A stretch of 64,000 nucleotides of DNA from NCBI GenBank assembly GCA_018524725.1, contig JAEUWP010000145.1:62001-126000 (forward strand), written 5' to 3'. Made by a program: the position numbers and the translations under genes. Each line of letters starts with the position of its first letter. Within the stretch, counting starts at the first letter, position 1. Below are positions 10,174-23,638 of the stretch, piece after piece. The notes under the pieces are model-generated. The model did not search any database and was not told the DNA's origin. It saw only the letters and a program-made list of their open reading frames with translations. Source of the stretch: Podaxis mareebaensis (Eukaryota; Basidiomycota; Agaricomycetes; Agaricales; Agaricaceae).

Positions 10174-13100
10174 ACTAAGCTACACTCGACTGATGAGGTG
10201 CTTGACTAACGGATTGATGATGCTACGATTTTTGGAGTGATGATTGTATGATGACTGTACGAGAACATGGGGTTGCAGGCGGACTTGATATTCAATGGAC
10301 TTAGGGCTCATTTGTCAGTGCCATTTTGAGACGAACTCACAGTTACACACGATATCTGTACCTCTGTAGTGCTGTACGGACGCTTGCCATGCTTACGCCG
10401 AGATTTTGTCCAAGTTATCGATAGCACCGTCAATCCTTTTGGACGGTGTTTTAACGAACTACATCTTATACACTATGGGCAGAAACCTCCCGTCCATTGC
10501 GATACTTCCACCACTGCACGGGTCGTCTTCTATCTCGTATCCCTAACAAACTGAAGCCCGGTATGATCCTGGCCTACGCGTAAATCCCTTAATAATCCTG
10601 CATTGTGTCGGTTCTAACCTCGTCCTGCACTAGGCTTTCAAATTCCTACCAGCCGTCCTGGGACGAGACGCCGTTACTTTCGTGGTAATGAGGATCTGAC
10701 GCACACTCGAACGCACGTGGTTAGCTGATTATAACAAAGGTCTAATCATGTGCGTTGATATACGGAGGCGCGAAAGAGATGGGGAAGGCTAGACCGGAGG
10801 ACTACACCACCTGCCGGACACAGGGCACGTGACCTCGGAGAAGGATTCTATGCTTATCCCCCAAGTGCCTGAGTGCCTGATCTCACTCACGCCACTCATG
10901 ATTCATCCCGAACGTGTGGCTCGAAAGGAATTTTGCGTTCACCTTTTCCTTTTCTGCGAGAGCCCGAATCAATTCTGAATTCGCGCCCTCATCGCCAGTG
11001 CGTGGCCCCCTACTGGATTCTGCACTCACCAAACTCCCCCGATGGACGTCCCCATCGTCCACTAGCCCTCCGATCACCTGGCGGCAAAACCCCTCTCGGC
11101 GTCCTCTCCTTAAGAATCCCTTAGCCTAGTGTATTTGCTAGCGCCGCGGACTACCACCACGCACCGCGTAATAAATTGTTGAAATAAAAAATAATTAAAA
11201 AACCAGCTGCCGGACAGCGCAGGGATGCGTAATGCCTTTCCAGGGGGTGGATGCAAAACAAGCACGCACCCAGCGAAGTAGCGGTCCCTACCTCTTGCTC
11301 CACCAAGAGAAAAATAGTACGGGGGCGTTATTGTTCTTTCCTCACCATTCTCGCACAATTGCGCTGGATAAACGTAAGAAATAGGCAGGCGCCGACAAAC
11401 TACAGATGGAGGATGTCATTCCAGGAATGTAACACTCAGGTGAGTACCCGACTGTTGTTCAATGCAATCCCTGACCTCCAGAAGTTTCGCTTCGGTCTCG
11501 CATCTTAAGCGGTCGAAGTTCGAAAGGCAAAGTTGTGACACAGGCCCACAAACCCTTCTTCAGTCTCTGTCGTGCGCTTCCCCTATCACTCACCTTCGAA
11601 GACGCCGACCGGGGACAACAAGGACAAGCTTGTGACCAGATCTCCTAGCGATTAATGGCTCTTTACCGAGTGAAATTACGCATTTTGTTTTGAGGTAGAA
11701 GTCATATATATATGTCCGTCTCCCCCAATATCCGTTACCTTCGCAATATCGCACGCAAGAATGCGAGCTCATACCCGGAACCTGACTATCGGGGTTTTCC
11801 ACTTCCGAAGGTGATCTTGAAGCTACCTGAATGTATCTGGCTTAAGATGAGTTTGGGAGAAATCATTTTGTCCGTAGACCAAGAACCTGTGTTTTCCTCT
11901 TGACCTAGCAGGCCGGAGTACATGGGTGACAAACCACATGTTCTTCCAAGTTGTGGAACAGCTTCTGCGGGTATGCTTGTTTCATCGGTAAATAAGACGT
12001 TGAGCTGCAATTTGCAAAGACCCGAACAAGCCGACCGCTTCCTTTGGCCCAAGTCGTGAAGTAGAGATGTATCGGAGATTAGAAGAAACAAGAACATCGA
12101 ATGAATATGATGATGTGTGGGAATTCAATGCACCTCTTCACCCAGCGTAGCATACCCGGACTCTTAAGCGTATGTGCCGCGACAGGGGGGGATTGCGTTT
12201 GCTGCCGTAGCCACGATCACACCATGAAGATATTTTAGGAGCGGCGCGAGACAATCAGTTATTTATGTTCTACATTATGTCCATGACACAACATCTCCGA
12301 TATCGAGATTTAGTTGACTTGCGGGCTAGAGCAGATCCTGGCACACATCGGCACACATTTTGCGTTCGACTAATAAATCTCGGTTATTTGGACCCTGGGC
12401 GTGATACCGCCGCTGCATCAGTGAGGATCTTCCATCGCAATTGATGACCTCACTTCCTCAATCAAAACCTGTGATCGCAGTAGAATGACATCCAAATAGG
12501 CTCGGATTAGCCTAATGCTTCGCGGCGTTCGGCCTCGTATACTTAGAGTTGACCATGCCAGATGATACTAAATCTCCATCGGCCCACCAGCCGCAAGTGG
12601 TGGAACTACAAATTTGTGGATGCGGGTCGTCCACAACTCCCTTGTGGCCTGCCAACGGGATAAAGTAATTCCAAAGATCATGGGAGGGATATGTTGATAT
12701 GCATCCGGATCTTCGGCTTACGACATAGAAGAGACAAGGGGAGTGTGCAGTCCGGATAAACGATCGTTAATTTCTCAGCCCTGGGGGACTTAGAGGGAGT
12801 CGCCAAGTGATTTAACGAATAAGAGAACTCATGCCCAGCTGTGTCCAGGCAACACAGTACCGCGCCTGGGCGATAGAGTGGTTCTAGAGGGTTCTAAATG
12901 ATTAATCTCAATTTACATCCGCATCTGTGTCGCAGGGCTGAAATGTTGAGAATAGTCTCAAAAAAAGGGATGTATTTGCATCGGAGCACCCAGAAAGGAA
13001 TTTTAAGCCCTCTAATTATACCTGTTAACCGGGTTGCCACCGCCTTCGACGGTGAAGCTAAATATTCTTGGACTTAATTCCCATTGACACATTTCCATGG

Positions 13101-13956
13101 GTATATCGTGTGAGTATTCGCTACGACATCAAACCTTCTTGCTTCCGCTCATTCAACTTGAACCCAGTGGATATGGCCTCAAACTCGTCCGTAATTCCGA
13201 CCTTTTCTGGGATGAATGAGCAAGGGTCTCCGGATTGATGCCATACCAACCCATTCTTCTTGGGCTTTTCAGGTGCTCTTCGATGACGTTCAGTTCCGGA
13301 GCTAACGGGAAGAGGAGGAATGTATGCCATAGCTTTCTGCTATTCCGCTTTCAGTCGCACTTGATTAACTCAGGAAATAATTGCTTATTGTTTTCCTTCC
13401 TCAAGATTCTATGTACTGAGACTAAAAATGTCTGCAGACTTTCGGTGGATCTCTGTGTTCGCAATGGAAACGCTTAAGCGGGAAGATTCTGCATGTTGAA
13501 TGTAGTTCAAACGTTGGAGTCATGCCGCTGTCAATCTGCACCAGAGGATCACGACAACCGCCAGTAGTTCCCACCAACTTCTCGGTTATCAGGTGGGTCG
13601 CAGTTCAGCGACCGATAATTCATTCAGCAAGGGGAACGTCGGGCCTCATCCATGGCACCCTCACCTGTCCTTACAGATCGATAATAGGGATCGAAACACT
13701 TTCCGTTCGCTCAAGGCGGGTAACAACCGATTTACGTGTGTCGATACACTTTGACAGCCTATTCTCATGGGCAACCTATCCATTCTAGTTCGGTTCTACT
13801 CCGGTTATTACCCTCCATCGAATCGTACCATACGCACATGGAGTGTCAGCTCCAAAATCACTATCAATATGGCTTCTGTCAGTAGCCAAACAAAGGGCAT
13901 AGAAATAGGCAAGGGGAGCGCCATGACGTTCTGCATCCCTTATCCTTTACTCACTA
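10174..13956. other. 3.8-kb region with no recognisable gene
   Basis: I found no open frame with a family resemblance, no reverse-transcriptase or transposase motif, no tRNA and no clear long repeat. An A/T-rich patch occurs near 11,175-11,205. Degenerate old mobile or duplicated DNA cannot be excluded by eye. Confidence 0.4.
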
Positions 13957-15852
13957 ATGTCCTCTGCAAAGTTTCACGTTGTGATCGTGTAGGTTTTGCA
14001 CTTCGTCTTCACTGCAACCGTCCCGGCTAACATGCTGTCGGTGTACAGCGGTGGTGGAATCGGTGGACTAGCTGCCGCGAGTATGTGGCTTACATTAATA
14101 CCTATACTATTAATCTAACTATGCTCTAGTTTGCCTTGCAAGACACCCTGACATCAGTGTCGAAATCTTTGAAGCCGCCAAGGAATTCTCCGAGGTGGGA
14201 GCAGGCATTGGTGTCTGGCCTCGTATCTGGAAAACCCTTGCAATTCTTGGTCTCGATGAAGATCTCGCTCGTCTGCATGCTGTTAGGCCCACCTACGACC
14301 TCTGTGAGTTGAGAGTCCCGGTTATCCCCATTATGAGGCCTGCTGACTGAACTGTACGCATCTTCCAGCTGATGTCTTTATTTTCAGAAAGGCCGACCAG
14401 CCTGAGGGCCACGACTTCTATAAATTGACGACTCAAGGTGGGGTTAATCTCTGGCTACCAGAACATCAGTTTGGGACCTGATGAATGTCAAACACCTGAC
14501 GTTGTAGGCTCCTTTTTGCGGTATCACCGCCCTGACGTACTTCAAGTCCTCGTTGACCACCTTCCCGAGCGCTTCCCTACCCATTTTGATAGGCGCCTGG
14601 CGACATATACTCGGCTACCGAACGGCAAAATTGAATTGCAGTTTGAGGATGGCTTTGTAGCGACCTGTGACATTCTCATCGGTGCTGATGGTATTAAATC
14701 GGTCGTGAGGAGGAAGATGCTCGCAGAACAGGCTAGAGATGCTGTCGCTGCAGGACGTCCGGACGAAGCGGACGGGATTCTTCGTGGCATAGAGCCCCGG
14801 TGGTCTGGTATTGTCGCCTACCGGGCTCTTGTTCCAACAGAGCGCTTGATTGCATACCGCGATGCACACCCAGAACAGAAGGTTCGGATTCCGGAGCATA
14901 ACTCAATCCCCGTCATGGTGAGTGCCTGGATCCTTGTGGATATGTAGTGCTGGCTTAGTTTGGGCTCACCGTGCGTCAGTACATGGGACAGCATGTCGTA
15001 AGTATCATTCCAGGGCCGTGGCGTTTTCCCCACTTGGCGTATCTGATGTGTGCTACAGAATGTTGTGGTGTATCCTATCAGCTCTGGGAGACTCATAAAC
15101 GTAGGTGCTTTCCACGCGAAGGAAGAACTTGCGGGAACACCCTTTCCTGGCCCATGGGTAACCCATGTGGATAATCAAGAACTCCTTGATGCCCACGCAG
15201 GATGGGAGCCTGAATTACAGGCTATCCTAAAGGTATTATCTTTTAATAACTCTAAAGGAAAAATGATGGAAGCGCTGACTTGCTATAGTGTATTGATCGC
15301 CCTTCACGCTGGGCTGTCCATACCGTTGCAAAACTCAAGTCATGGACCCACGGCAATGTAGTGCTCCTCGGAGATGCTGTAGGTCTTTCCCGACGATCTC
15401 GGTACTGATTCTCATCAATAAATCACAGGCTCATGCGATGTCACCTCAACAAGCCTCTGGCGCTGGCCAGGCAATTGAGGACGCTTTCATCCTAGCGACC
15501 CTTCTCGGCCACAAGCTGACCAATTTATCCAATGTGCAGACTGCTCTTGAAATCTACGATACTATTCGTCGACCGGCCGCAGAGGAAGTTGCGGAGAGGT
15601 CTTTGGTCAATGGACGCTTGTTCGGTCTTCAGTTGCCTGGTCTGAATGCCGACGTCGATACGGAACGTTTGCCTGAGATCGGCGAAGCTGTTAAGGAGAA
15701 TTGGAGCTGGAGTGAGTCTTTCTTTCTGACATGTCTTATTGGTGAGTTAACAAGACCCTTCACCAGCCTGGACCACCACTTTGGACAGTTCGGTTGAAAA
15801 AGCAGTTGAAATGTTGGAGGGTGCTCATGCTGGAACGAGAGCGCACCTCTGA
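13957..15852 (+). CDS. FAD-dependent monooxygenase (salicylate hydroxylase-like)
   Basis: Ten exons (13957-13988, 14049-14080, 14130-14303, 14369-14437, 14508-14917, 14980-14997, 15059-15232, 15289-15378, 15429-15711, 15767-15852) join in frame to 455 residues. The N-terminal dinucleotide fold is VVIVGGGIGGLAAA, split by two introns. It is followed by the acidic end of the second strand (EIFEAAKEFSEVGAGI), the GADG motif (ILIGADGIKSVVRR) and the second FAD/ribityl motif GDAAHAMSPQQASGAGQAIED near the C-terminus. This is the PF01494 group A flavoprotein hydroxylase family, which uses NAD(P)H and O2 to hydroxylate aromatic rings. Members include salicylate and 6-hydroxynicotinate hydroxylases; the substrate cannot be read from sequence. 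No signal peptide, so cytosolic. One exon is only 18 nt. No cluster partners are adjacent. Confidence 0.9.
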
Positions 15853-17431
15853 ATAATGTTCATGTGTTAATATCCTATTTTCCATAGACGTTTCGGTGAT
15901 GTTGTGTTCTCTTTTGGCCCATTCCTGTAACAACTAGTCCTTGGAAGAGTACCGTTAAAAATAATACCCTCTTCTCTCTATTAACTTGAGTTAGCTCGCC
16001 TGATGCGGGTATTTTCAATTGTGATCTGTCAGATTTGATTAGACAGATCTATCTGCTCAAGAGTTTGAGTTTCAGAACGCCAGCAGTCGTCAGCTACTAC
16101 GGTATTTCTCATGACACCTGGGGAAATTACACCTTCCCCCGACCAGGAGAAGATACCTACCCGTAGCACGACTTGCACTGACAATGAAAGTCCAATACAT
16201 CAACTCTAGCATCGTTCTCTGGTTGCCACAGTCTAGATATCCAAGTTAATTTGCTCTTAGAGTTTTCGGTAGTGTCTACATTCTCCGGTCCCGCCATATT
16301 CGCTTAGGATGACGGCAAGGCCTGGTTCACATGTATTCATATGAGAATTCTTTTGCCTCTATTGAAAGTGGGAAGGCGCACGATAAGGAAGGGGAGTCCT
16401 CGGAGCTCGGATTCTGCCATGGGCGCCTTCGCTTTTGCCAGCATCTACAAATTTCAACATCGTCTAACATGCGGATGTAGTTGTGAAGAAAAACAGGGTA
16501 TATCTATCCCTGAAGCCCGATAGCCCGAGGGCATTTTCTATCATGGGGGAAGGCTGACGTCCTGTGGTCGCAGATCACGAAACACTGGATAAGCCACCGA
16601 GTATGAATGTTGATGCTCCGGAATTAACGGATGAAAAGAAACAGAGAGAGGGCAGTCGCTGTCCAAATGGACGGCACTAGGTGGTAGATGCTACGGCTGC
16701 AGAGATATCCCGAAAATCCGGGTGAAAGAAAACCGCCATCTTCGGAATGCACCTCCGCGGTTTATCCCCTATTCACTCGCGTCCATAGCATCTGAAAAGG
16801 CTGATCCTGCTTCTGTAAGAGACGTTCAGTTCCTGGGGGAGCGTTAGATTAGCATATAGACAAATCGGTCTTCTCGGATCCGACTTTCTGCTTCTTATGA
16901 TGGATTTCCTGTTCGATGCCGCTCCAGGCTAACACTTGACGAGAGGCAACTTAATGTGAAGGGGAGTCGATGAGTTAACTTATGGAGTGAGAGGCAAAGA
17001 AGCCGTTATCTCTGTGAAAGGATGCTTGAGCCAAGCAAGGCCCTTTTTTAACTAACCGTTTTCTGGCAGTCGGCGGCAAATTGAGGGTTCGCGTTGAAAG
17101 GTTGATCACGACCAGGAACCTGAAGCTAGCCATCGGAACACCTTTCCCCCATCGGCTAAGAGCAAGAATGCCTCAACGACTTACCCCCTTTTCGTAGGAG
17201 TTCGGGTTCTTTTGATTGATAGTACGGTTCCGCTGGAATATGCGCCACGTCCAAAACTATTGAAGCGGCGACATCCTCTCTCGGTGGGCGCACATCGCAC
17301 AGGTGATAAGTATGACGATTTTGTCGAAATACTGGGGCACTAGAACGTTCAATCTATGGTTTTATAGCGGGGAATACGTTCCTCTTAGTATTTTTGGGTT
17401 CAAACGAATTACAGGATTATTCCTGACGAAC
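15853..17431. other. 1.6-kb region with no recognisable gene
   Basis: This region lies between the 3' ends of the monooxygenase and rpb7. The short open frames have no recognisable features, and I see no RNA gene or repeat. Confidence 0.45.
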
Positions 17432-18215
17432 CTAGTCGATGACACCTAAGTGGTCTTCCTTGATTGTTCCGATGGCAAACTATGCCAGAAGGGCACTGAG
17501 ACGTGGTTAAGAGAAATGAGAACTGATACTTACAATTTCTGTCGCGTCTACGCGCGTACCAACAATCTTTAGACGCACTCGTGTGTTCTTCTCGATGATC
17601 TACGGAGATGAGGTCGCCGCCCTTTGCATCTATGCCAGCCACTTACTTGGTCTTCGGAAGCAAAGGAAGGAGGATTCGAATTCGGGTCAAAGCGCATATC
17701 CGGGTGGATCAGCTGTAGAGTGAGCGTTAACCTCCAGTCAAAGAGTTCTGACAAGAAGCACGAACTTGGTGTGATACAAAAACGGTCAATGGCCCAACGT
17801 CAGCGAAAAAGCCCATCTATGCTCATGCGTAAAAAGTTAAGAGTGCCATTAACGCGATCGTTGAGAGGGGCGCACCTTGTTCACGTTGTTCACCACTCCA
17901 TCCACAACTTCACCCTTGAACGGTTTGAACACGATTGCTCGATATCGTGTTATGAACTCGGCTTGCCCGCTGCCACTCAGCACCATTCCTTTGCCGATAT
18001 CTAATATTGACACCACTGCGATAATGTAACCGAATTGACCAGAGCAGGTACCCTCGACGTCTGAGTAGAGCTTGGATTCTAGGAAGTTGAGCATGCGCGG
18101 ACCAAAATATGACGGGTGCAGTAGAATTGTGTGTGTGAGCTCTTTCTGAGCATATATGAGTCTAGTTGAGGATATGAGCGCATTTTGTCGTTGTGTTACT
18201 TACAATGAAGAACAT
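17432..18215 (-). CDS. rpb7: RNA polymerase II subunit Rpb7
   Basis: Six exons (18215-18204, 18145-17876, 17816-17766, 17712-17647, 17599-17534, 17479-17432) join in frame to 170 residues, close to the 172 of human POLR2G. The N-terminal tip and RNP-like domain carry ILLHPSYFGP, DVEGTCSGQFGY, YRAIVFKPFKGEVVDG and VNNVNK. The C-terminal OB fold carries GPLTVFVSH, MRFDPNSNPP, RLKIVGTRVD and FAIGTIKEDHLG. Rpb7 pairs with Rpb4 to form the stalk of RNA polymerase II, which binds emerging RNA and joins initiation and mRNA-fate functions in the nucleus. The first exon is only 12 nt (MFFI). The gene looks intact. Confidence 0.95.
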
Positions 18216-18318
18216 TGTCAACGGTGGTGTATGCAGTGTTACAAATGCAACACCCAGGCAATTACACCTCCGCTGATGTAAGCAGATTCAATTTTTAATC
18301 ATAAAGCTATTTCTCAAT

Positions 18319-18392
18319 GGCCGACTAGCTCAGTTGGTTAGAGCGTCGTGCTAATAACGCGAAGGTCTTGGGTTCGATCCCCACGTTGGCCA
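18319..18392 (+). tRNA. tRNA-Ile (anticodon AAT)
   Basis: A 74-nt cloverleaf: the acceptor GGCCGAC pairs with GTTGGCC with discriminator A, the D-loop reads TAGCTCAGTTGGTTAGAGC (A box), the anticodon loop is TGCTAATAAC, and the T-arm contains GGTTCGATCC (B box). CCA is not encoded and there is no intron. A TTTTT run at 18412-18416 fits an RNA polymerase III terminator. It sits between the rpb7 start and the Nto1-like 3' end. Confidence 0.95.
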
Positions 18393-18528
18393 TGTGGAAA
18401 TTTAAGTTGTCTTTTTGCATTTACTAAGTTCCGTTGGACAATTTTTCGCTTTTCGAAAAACTGCGGTTGATTATACACCATATTACATTAAAATGCGAAC
18501 ATAAAGAAAGTATTAAGTATTGATAGGT

Positions 18529-21500
18529 TTAGCACTGTCCGGATGGCCGCCTAAATCTGCGTCGCTGCTTGTCTCCATCTCTGACATAGCGAGCCTAGAA
18601 TAGAGGTCAACAACGATATGCGGTGTTACTACGAAGCTTACTTGTAAGCGTCGCAACAGTCTCTCCGCACATTTGCGCTCTTCCATCGCTGTCGTTTCGA
18701 AGAGGGAGCTTGCATTTCCGCGTCCAGATCTACGTTCAGTAATAAATAGACCCTTCGAATATTCAGGCCGAGTTTGAAGCTTACTTGGATCCTCTCCTAA
18801 CAACTTGAGGCGATCAATGGGAAGGTATTGCCTTGTCAGGAAGCCCGCAAGGTGAGCAGAAACATACAAGGAACATTGGAAATGGCATACCACGACTGGT
18901 TCTTGTCAAAGAATCGGAGGATGTGGAGCTTCATCTTGCGCTTTTCTCGTGCCTCTCGACAACCTTGAAGTATGTTCCCAGGGACGTCCGGGTCGTCGTC
19001 TTCAAATATTACAGCTGGCCACCATGGGTATGAATCTAGAAAGGAAATTTGAGCGTCGTGAAGAAAGTTAAGTGGATAGGCAACGCACCCGCTTTTGCCC
19101 AGACTACAAGACCCAAGTCGCTCGACTGTTACTATCAACCATCACAGCAGGAGAAAACCACGTACCAAGCGTTCCACCCTCAAGCATCTCTCCCTCTCCC
19201 AACGTCACACTCGCCAAATCCTCTTTCTCGTTCTTTACCGGAGCGGCTATCAGCGCCACAGCCGAACTCTTTCTTCTCCTTCCCCTCTTCCTTCCAGGTT
19301 TAGCCTTTCCGGACTCTTCCGTAACCTCGCTTCCAAATTCACTCAGCGAACTCAGCTCTGAATCCACCCCACCCTTTACAGGAGCGCGAGACGGCTCTCC
19401 AGCGGACCCCGGCGGTATTGCTGACTCCGGGGCAGAGGCAGAAGCTGCTGCCAAAGAATCCCGGCGCAACATCTCTTGTCGTTTTTCTGCTTTTCTCTTC
19501 AGGTTCTTTGCCCGACGTATAGCGGGCGTATCCAACTCCTCAATAATGATGGTGCCATTAGCGCCTTCAACAATTTTGCTTGTTTTTTCGAGTACTGATA
19601 GGTCAAGAGGTGGCGGGAATCTTGACGAAGACGCGGGAGCGGACGTAGGGGGCGATACGATACTGGGTGGTGCAGTGCTGGGAGGCTTGTTTACCTCATT
19701 GCTCGGTCCGGCCTCAATAGTTGTTGGTGTTTCCAAGGGCGCTGTCACCTCAGGCATCGGCTGCACAGGCTCCTGAGTCGAAGCGGGGGGTTTTATTGAA
19801 GCGGACGAGAGCGGTGGTCCAGAACTGCTGAATTCTTGCAGAGGCGATGTCGCAAGAGTTTGATTCTCTGACGCCGGCGTGCTGACAACCGAAAGTCTGG
19901 ATGGTGCTTGCTCTAATGATTCAATGAGCTAACTAGAATTTACGTTAAGTGGCATTCTTACCTGTTCGGGCCCTTTTCCTCGGAGGCGGCTGCGTGGACC
20001 GATCAACAGGCATCCGTCCTCCTCGCCGATGATCAGGTGGAAGGATCCACCCAGCATCAAACATCTTAAATGAATCTCTATTATCCACATCAGAAACCAT
20101 AGGCGGAATCTCCGATTGCCCAAGAAGTGTAAGGGAAGACCGTTTTCGACGAGGCATTCGTTCTGCTCGTGGGGAAGTAGGACTGGTCTCTGCATGCGTC
20201 TCCGCCCCTGTATCTGCGTCTACTATGTCCGCACTTGTATCGGCAGTAGTCTGCTTCGACTTCGGCGCCCGGAATCCAGGCGAGTTGTCCAAGAACGGTT
20301 GTAGTTCCTGAACAAACGACAGTGGTGGCAGCGGTGGAGGAGGCGGGGGAGGTTCCTCAGTGACTACCCATGGCTCCACACCTTGTTGAATACCGACATT
20401 GGCGGCTTCATGATGATGACCCCCATTGAGCAAGGTCAAAGCTTCTGCAGCAGTAGCCATTGCAGCCGCAGCCGCGGCCGCTTTCTTCGCCTTGGCTCGC
20501 TCATACTCGGCCTTGCGATCGCGTTTGGGCTTCTTCGGTTTAGGAGGCGGCGGTGGCGCAGGCGTAGGTGGAGGCTTAGGTTTGGCCAGTTCGTAGTTGA
20601 GGAGGGATTGAAGAGATTCATCTTGGAGGTCGATGGTAAGGTCGGATTTTATCAGGGCAGCGGATATCAGAAGTTCGAGGACGTCTAGTGGGGGTTCTAG
20701 ATCGCCAATTGGTGCTTGAGCTTGTGGAAGTTCATTCGAGGCAGTGGATCCGTCGACGTCCATGGCATCTTCAGTAGTACTGTTGTCAGGAGCGTTCACA
20801 CCGTTTGGCCGTGGCTCGGGGGTAGTAGTAACACGCTCTTTCTCGAGTTCCCCATACAGGGGTGGGACATTCTTCTTCAACCGTGAGGCAGCTCTGTAGA
20901 CGGCTGAATCAGACTTGTTGTACAACAAAGCGTTGTCAATGACAAGATCCACATCATCCTAATTCAAGTCAAATGGGCAATTGACACATGTATGAGACCG
21001 GTAAGACGCACTTTGAATGCCTGAACGTCCCAATACTCGTGCCTCTCTAACTTCGCTTCAATCATGGTCCAACACATCGGTTTCTTGACGATATCGTAGT
21101 AGTCGGGAACAAGATGCTTTGGAACTGGGTTTTTGAAGAACTCCTGCTTGTCCAGCCTGAAGCCTAGTGCGTCAATAAAAAGCGGAACAAGATAACCCAG
21201 ATATACTCACGAGACAATTCGGTCCAGGACGTGCCTCATCGCATCTTGGTGGGAGAAAAATACTTTGGCAACCACGTCGTAAACGATCTCAGCCTGTCTG
21301 TACTTTCTCGACTCCCGCTTTCTACATAGCTCAGTAAGAGCACGTAAACTTAAAAGGTCGTCGCGTAAACGTCGTAGTTGCTAGCCTCAAGTCAGATTCT
21401 TAGCCCAACTAGATGTTTACAGATCAAAGAACGTACCTCTAGTTTCATCAATTTCTCCTGGTCTGACCGCACTTTAACCCCTCCCGCCGCAGTCCATGGT

Positions 21501-23112
21501 TCTAAGTGCAGCCTTTTTAGTAGAGGCGCACCACGCCTCGCCTCCCGTTTCAGACTCCAATATCGACACAGCATGTTCACGAACTCCAGCTTCTTGCGGA
21601 CAGTCACTTTGGTGATGTACGACATGATTCGCTTGACTATGAGGGCGGGTACGAGCGGAGGACCGGTTTGATACGTCTTGGCGTATGCGCGAGCAGATTT
21701 AATAGACGTTGCGTTCGCTTCATCATTGGTCTCGGATTCCTCGGCGGCGAGTGCTGCAGTCCGAGCTTCCTGTTGTTCTTTCTGGTAATAAGATGATGAG
21801 AAAGACTCAACGACATTGATAATCACAGTCACGTACAGGAAGATGACGTTCACAATAGGAGGTGAGCGTTGGCGGTTCTGAACCTTGTGTACTCTTCATT
21901 GATGATAGTAATTTTTCTTTGCGTGCGCATGTAGCGTGGAAAGCGAGAAAACAGGATGACTTTGCACACTGAATGCAGGCTCCTTCTCGAATATCGCATA
22001 TGCTGCATCTCTTCGATATCAATGAGTTCGGAACCATAGATCTAGGAGGAGAATGTGCCCACCAGCTTCCACCGCTGTTTTGATATTTTCTCTACTCCAG
22101 CTACGGGCTCCATGAACACCTCGTTCACAACTCGCGTTTCTGGCACCCAAATGGCACACAGCAGATGCACCCAGTCACCATTTGTCGTTTGCTTGAACGC
22201 GCCACCTTCATTCGGACATAAGATACATTGCTAAAAAAAAAAAAAAGCAAGTTAGACGGATTCAGCTTTCGTAAGTCGGACATACCACGGGGTTTTCGGG
22301 AGATACAGTGCATTTACGACACAACCACTGGCCCTCTGGGATGTACGGCACGCCATAGCAATCTGATTGAAGACTTGTGTTCAATTGCCTGTGTCAAGGG
22401 ATAGACAGAATTGATCACCTTGGTGAACGGCCAAATTGCATCCATCACAGAATACGATCGCATTACTATTTTCCCCTTCGGAGTCGTCACATATGGCACA
22501 AGTAGAGTCTTCAGACGGCAACGCGAGATCAGGTTTCGGGATGTTCTTTGTCTGAAAAAAGGATATGAGAATGCACACGCAAACATGTTGGACGAGGGAA
22601 CTCACCAAGTCGAACCACTCCTTCTCCAACCGATCCATGATAATCTCGAAAAGTTCACATGAAATCTTATCCAGCTGCTCTTTACGACGCTCCGCGTTGA
22701 TTGCATCTAACCATTCCTGATCTACGTCATTCAAGTAGTTAGCATATTGCATCACAACCGAGCCTGACACCTGAGACAATTCACCTTGTTCATCCATATC
22801 GTATTCAACCTGCCGTGCAAGGTCACTTTCCAAAGGTTCTGGAGGTAGTCTGAGAACCCATTGACCCTCGAAGTGCGCGGTACTCACCTATATGCCGGAT
22901 GTAATGTTCGGGCCGTGTAAAGTCAGAGAAGTCATTGTCTGTAACAATATCAATATCAGAGTAACGCAGTAGCTCCGGCACTTACAGCCATATGAGCGAG
23001 CTTGCAGGTCGTGTACACCTCCAGGCTGCGTCGAGACGTCGTCCTCGATCTTTTCAAATACGACTTTGGGGAGCGAAGAGACAGTTGGGGATGACCGGCC
23101 AGTGCGGCCCAT
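18529..23112 (-). CDS. nto1: Nto1/BRPF-family chromatin reader: EPL-like, PHD, extended PHD, bromodomain, PWWP
   Basis: A multi-exon gene of roughly 1,250 residues starting MGRTGRSS. In order: an enhancer-of-polycomb-like segment ([37 protein letters not shown]); PHD finger 1 ([32 protein letters not shown]); zinc knuckle and extended PHD ([46 protein letters not shown]); a bromodomain ([13 protein letters not shown] ending NALLYN); long proline/alanine-rich and basic linkers; and a PWWP domain near the C-terminus ([17 protein letters not shown]). Known BRPF/Nto1 proteins are scaffolds of MYST-type acetyltransferase complexes (yeast NuA3, human MOZ/MORF) that target histone H3. Unlike yeast Nto1, this protein carries the metazoan-like bromodomain and PWWP. 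The stop follows RRPSGQC after a short last exon. A poly(A) run at about 22,231-22,245 is intronic. Exact exon count was not fully checked. Confidence 0.9.
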
Positions 23113-23638
23113 GGCAAATTTGGATTTGATTCAAGACAAAACAATCACAGTAGTCCAAAAAATGGAAGTTATGGTGGGATGAGGAGTATATGGGTGCTCG
23201 CTGCTGCTACCTTCGACCAACATTGCTCTCTGTGTTAACCCTTGTGTGACAAAGTGACCGACCTTCCGTGACGCACGTGAATGTGACAAGATAGACTCAA
23301 AGGCATGATCTCCTACACGATCTCTCGTTTGCACACCTATATGATGCGACGCATCATTTCAAAAAGTGCCGTTTAAACAGCTCATCAGTATTCTTCGAAT
23401 CAGTGAGCAAGCCTAAGCACATAGGACTTGCACGGGATCACTACACTTGCCAACATCTCCGGTGCGAATTGAGACGTCCAACCCTCGAAGAATATACATA
23501 ATTATCATGGTGCACCCACCGGATCAAACATTCTACATTACTGGTCAACAACTTCCGTTTCCCCCTCCTTCCTCCCCGGCGCGCTTAATATTCCTGCCTC
23601 CTTCCCCCAGTTGCCTGAATCGCTCCCGTCCCATATGC
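23113..23638. other. Intergenic region, no gene seen
   Basis: This is the promoter side of the Nto1-like gene and the 3' flank of RBR relic b. The open frame crossing it (+) is proline-rich by base composition and has no family resemblance. Confidence 0.4.

Noticed and set aside
22231..22245. Poly(A) run as a sign of retroposition
   Set aside because: It lies in an intron of an intact, intron-rich gene; likewise the run at about 32,382 is intergenic without any retrocopy beside it.
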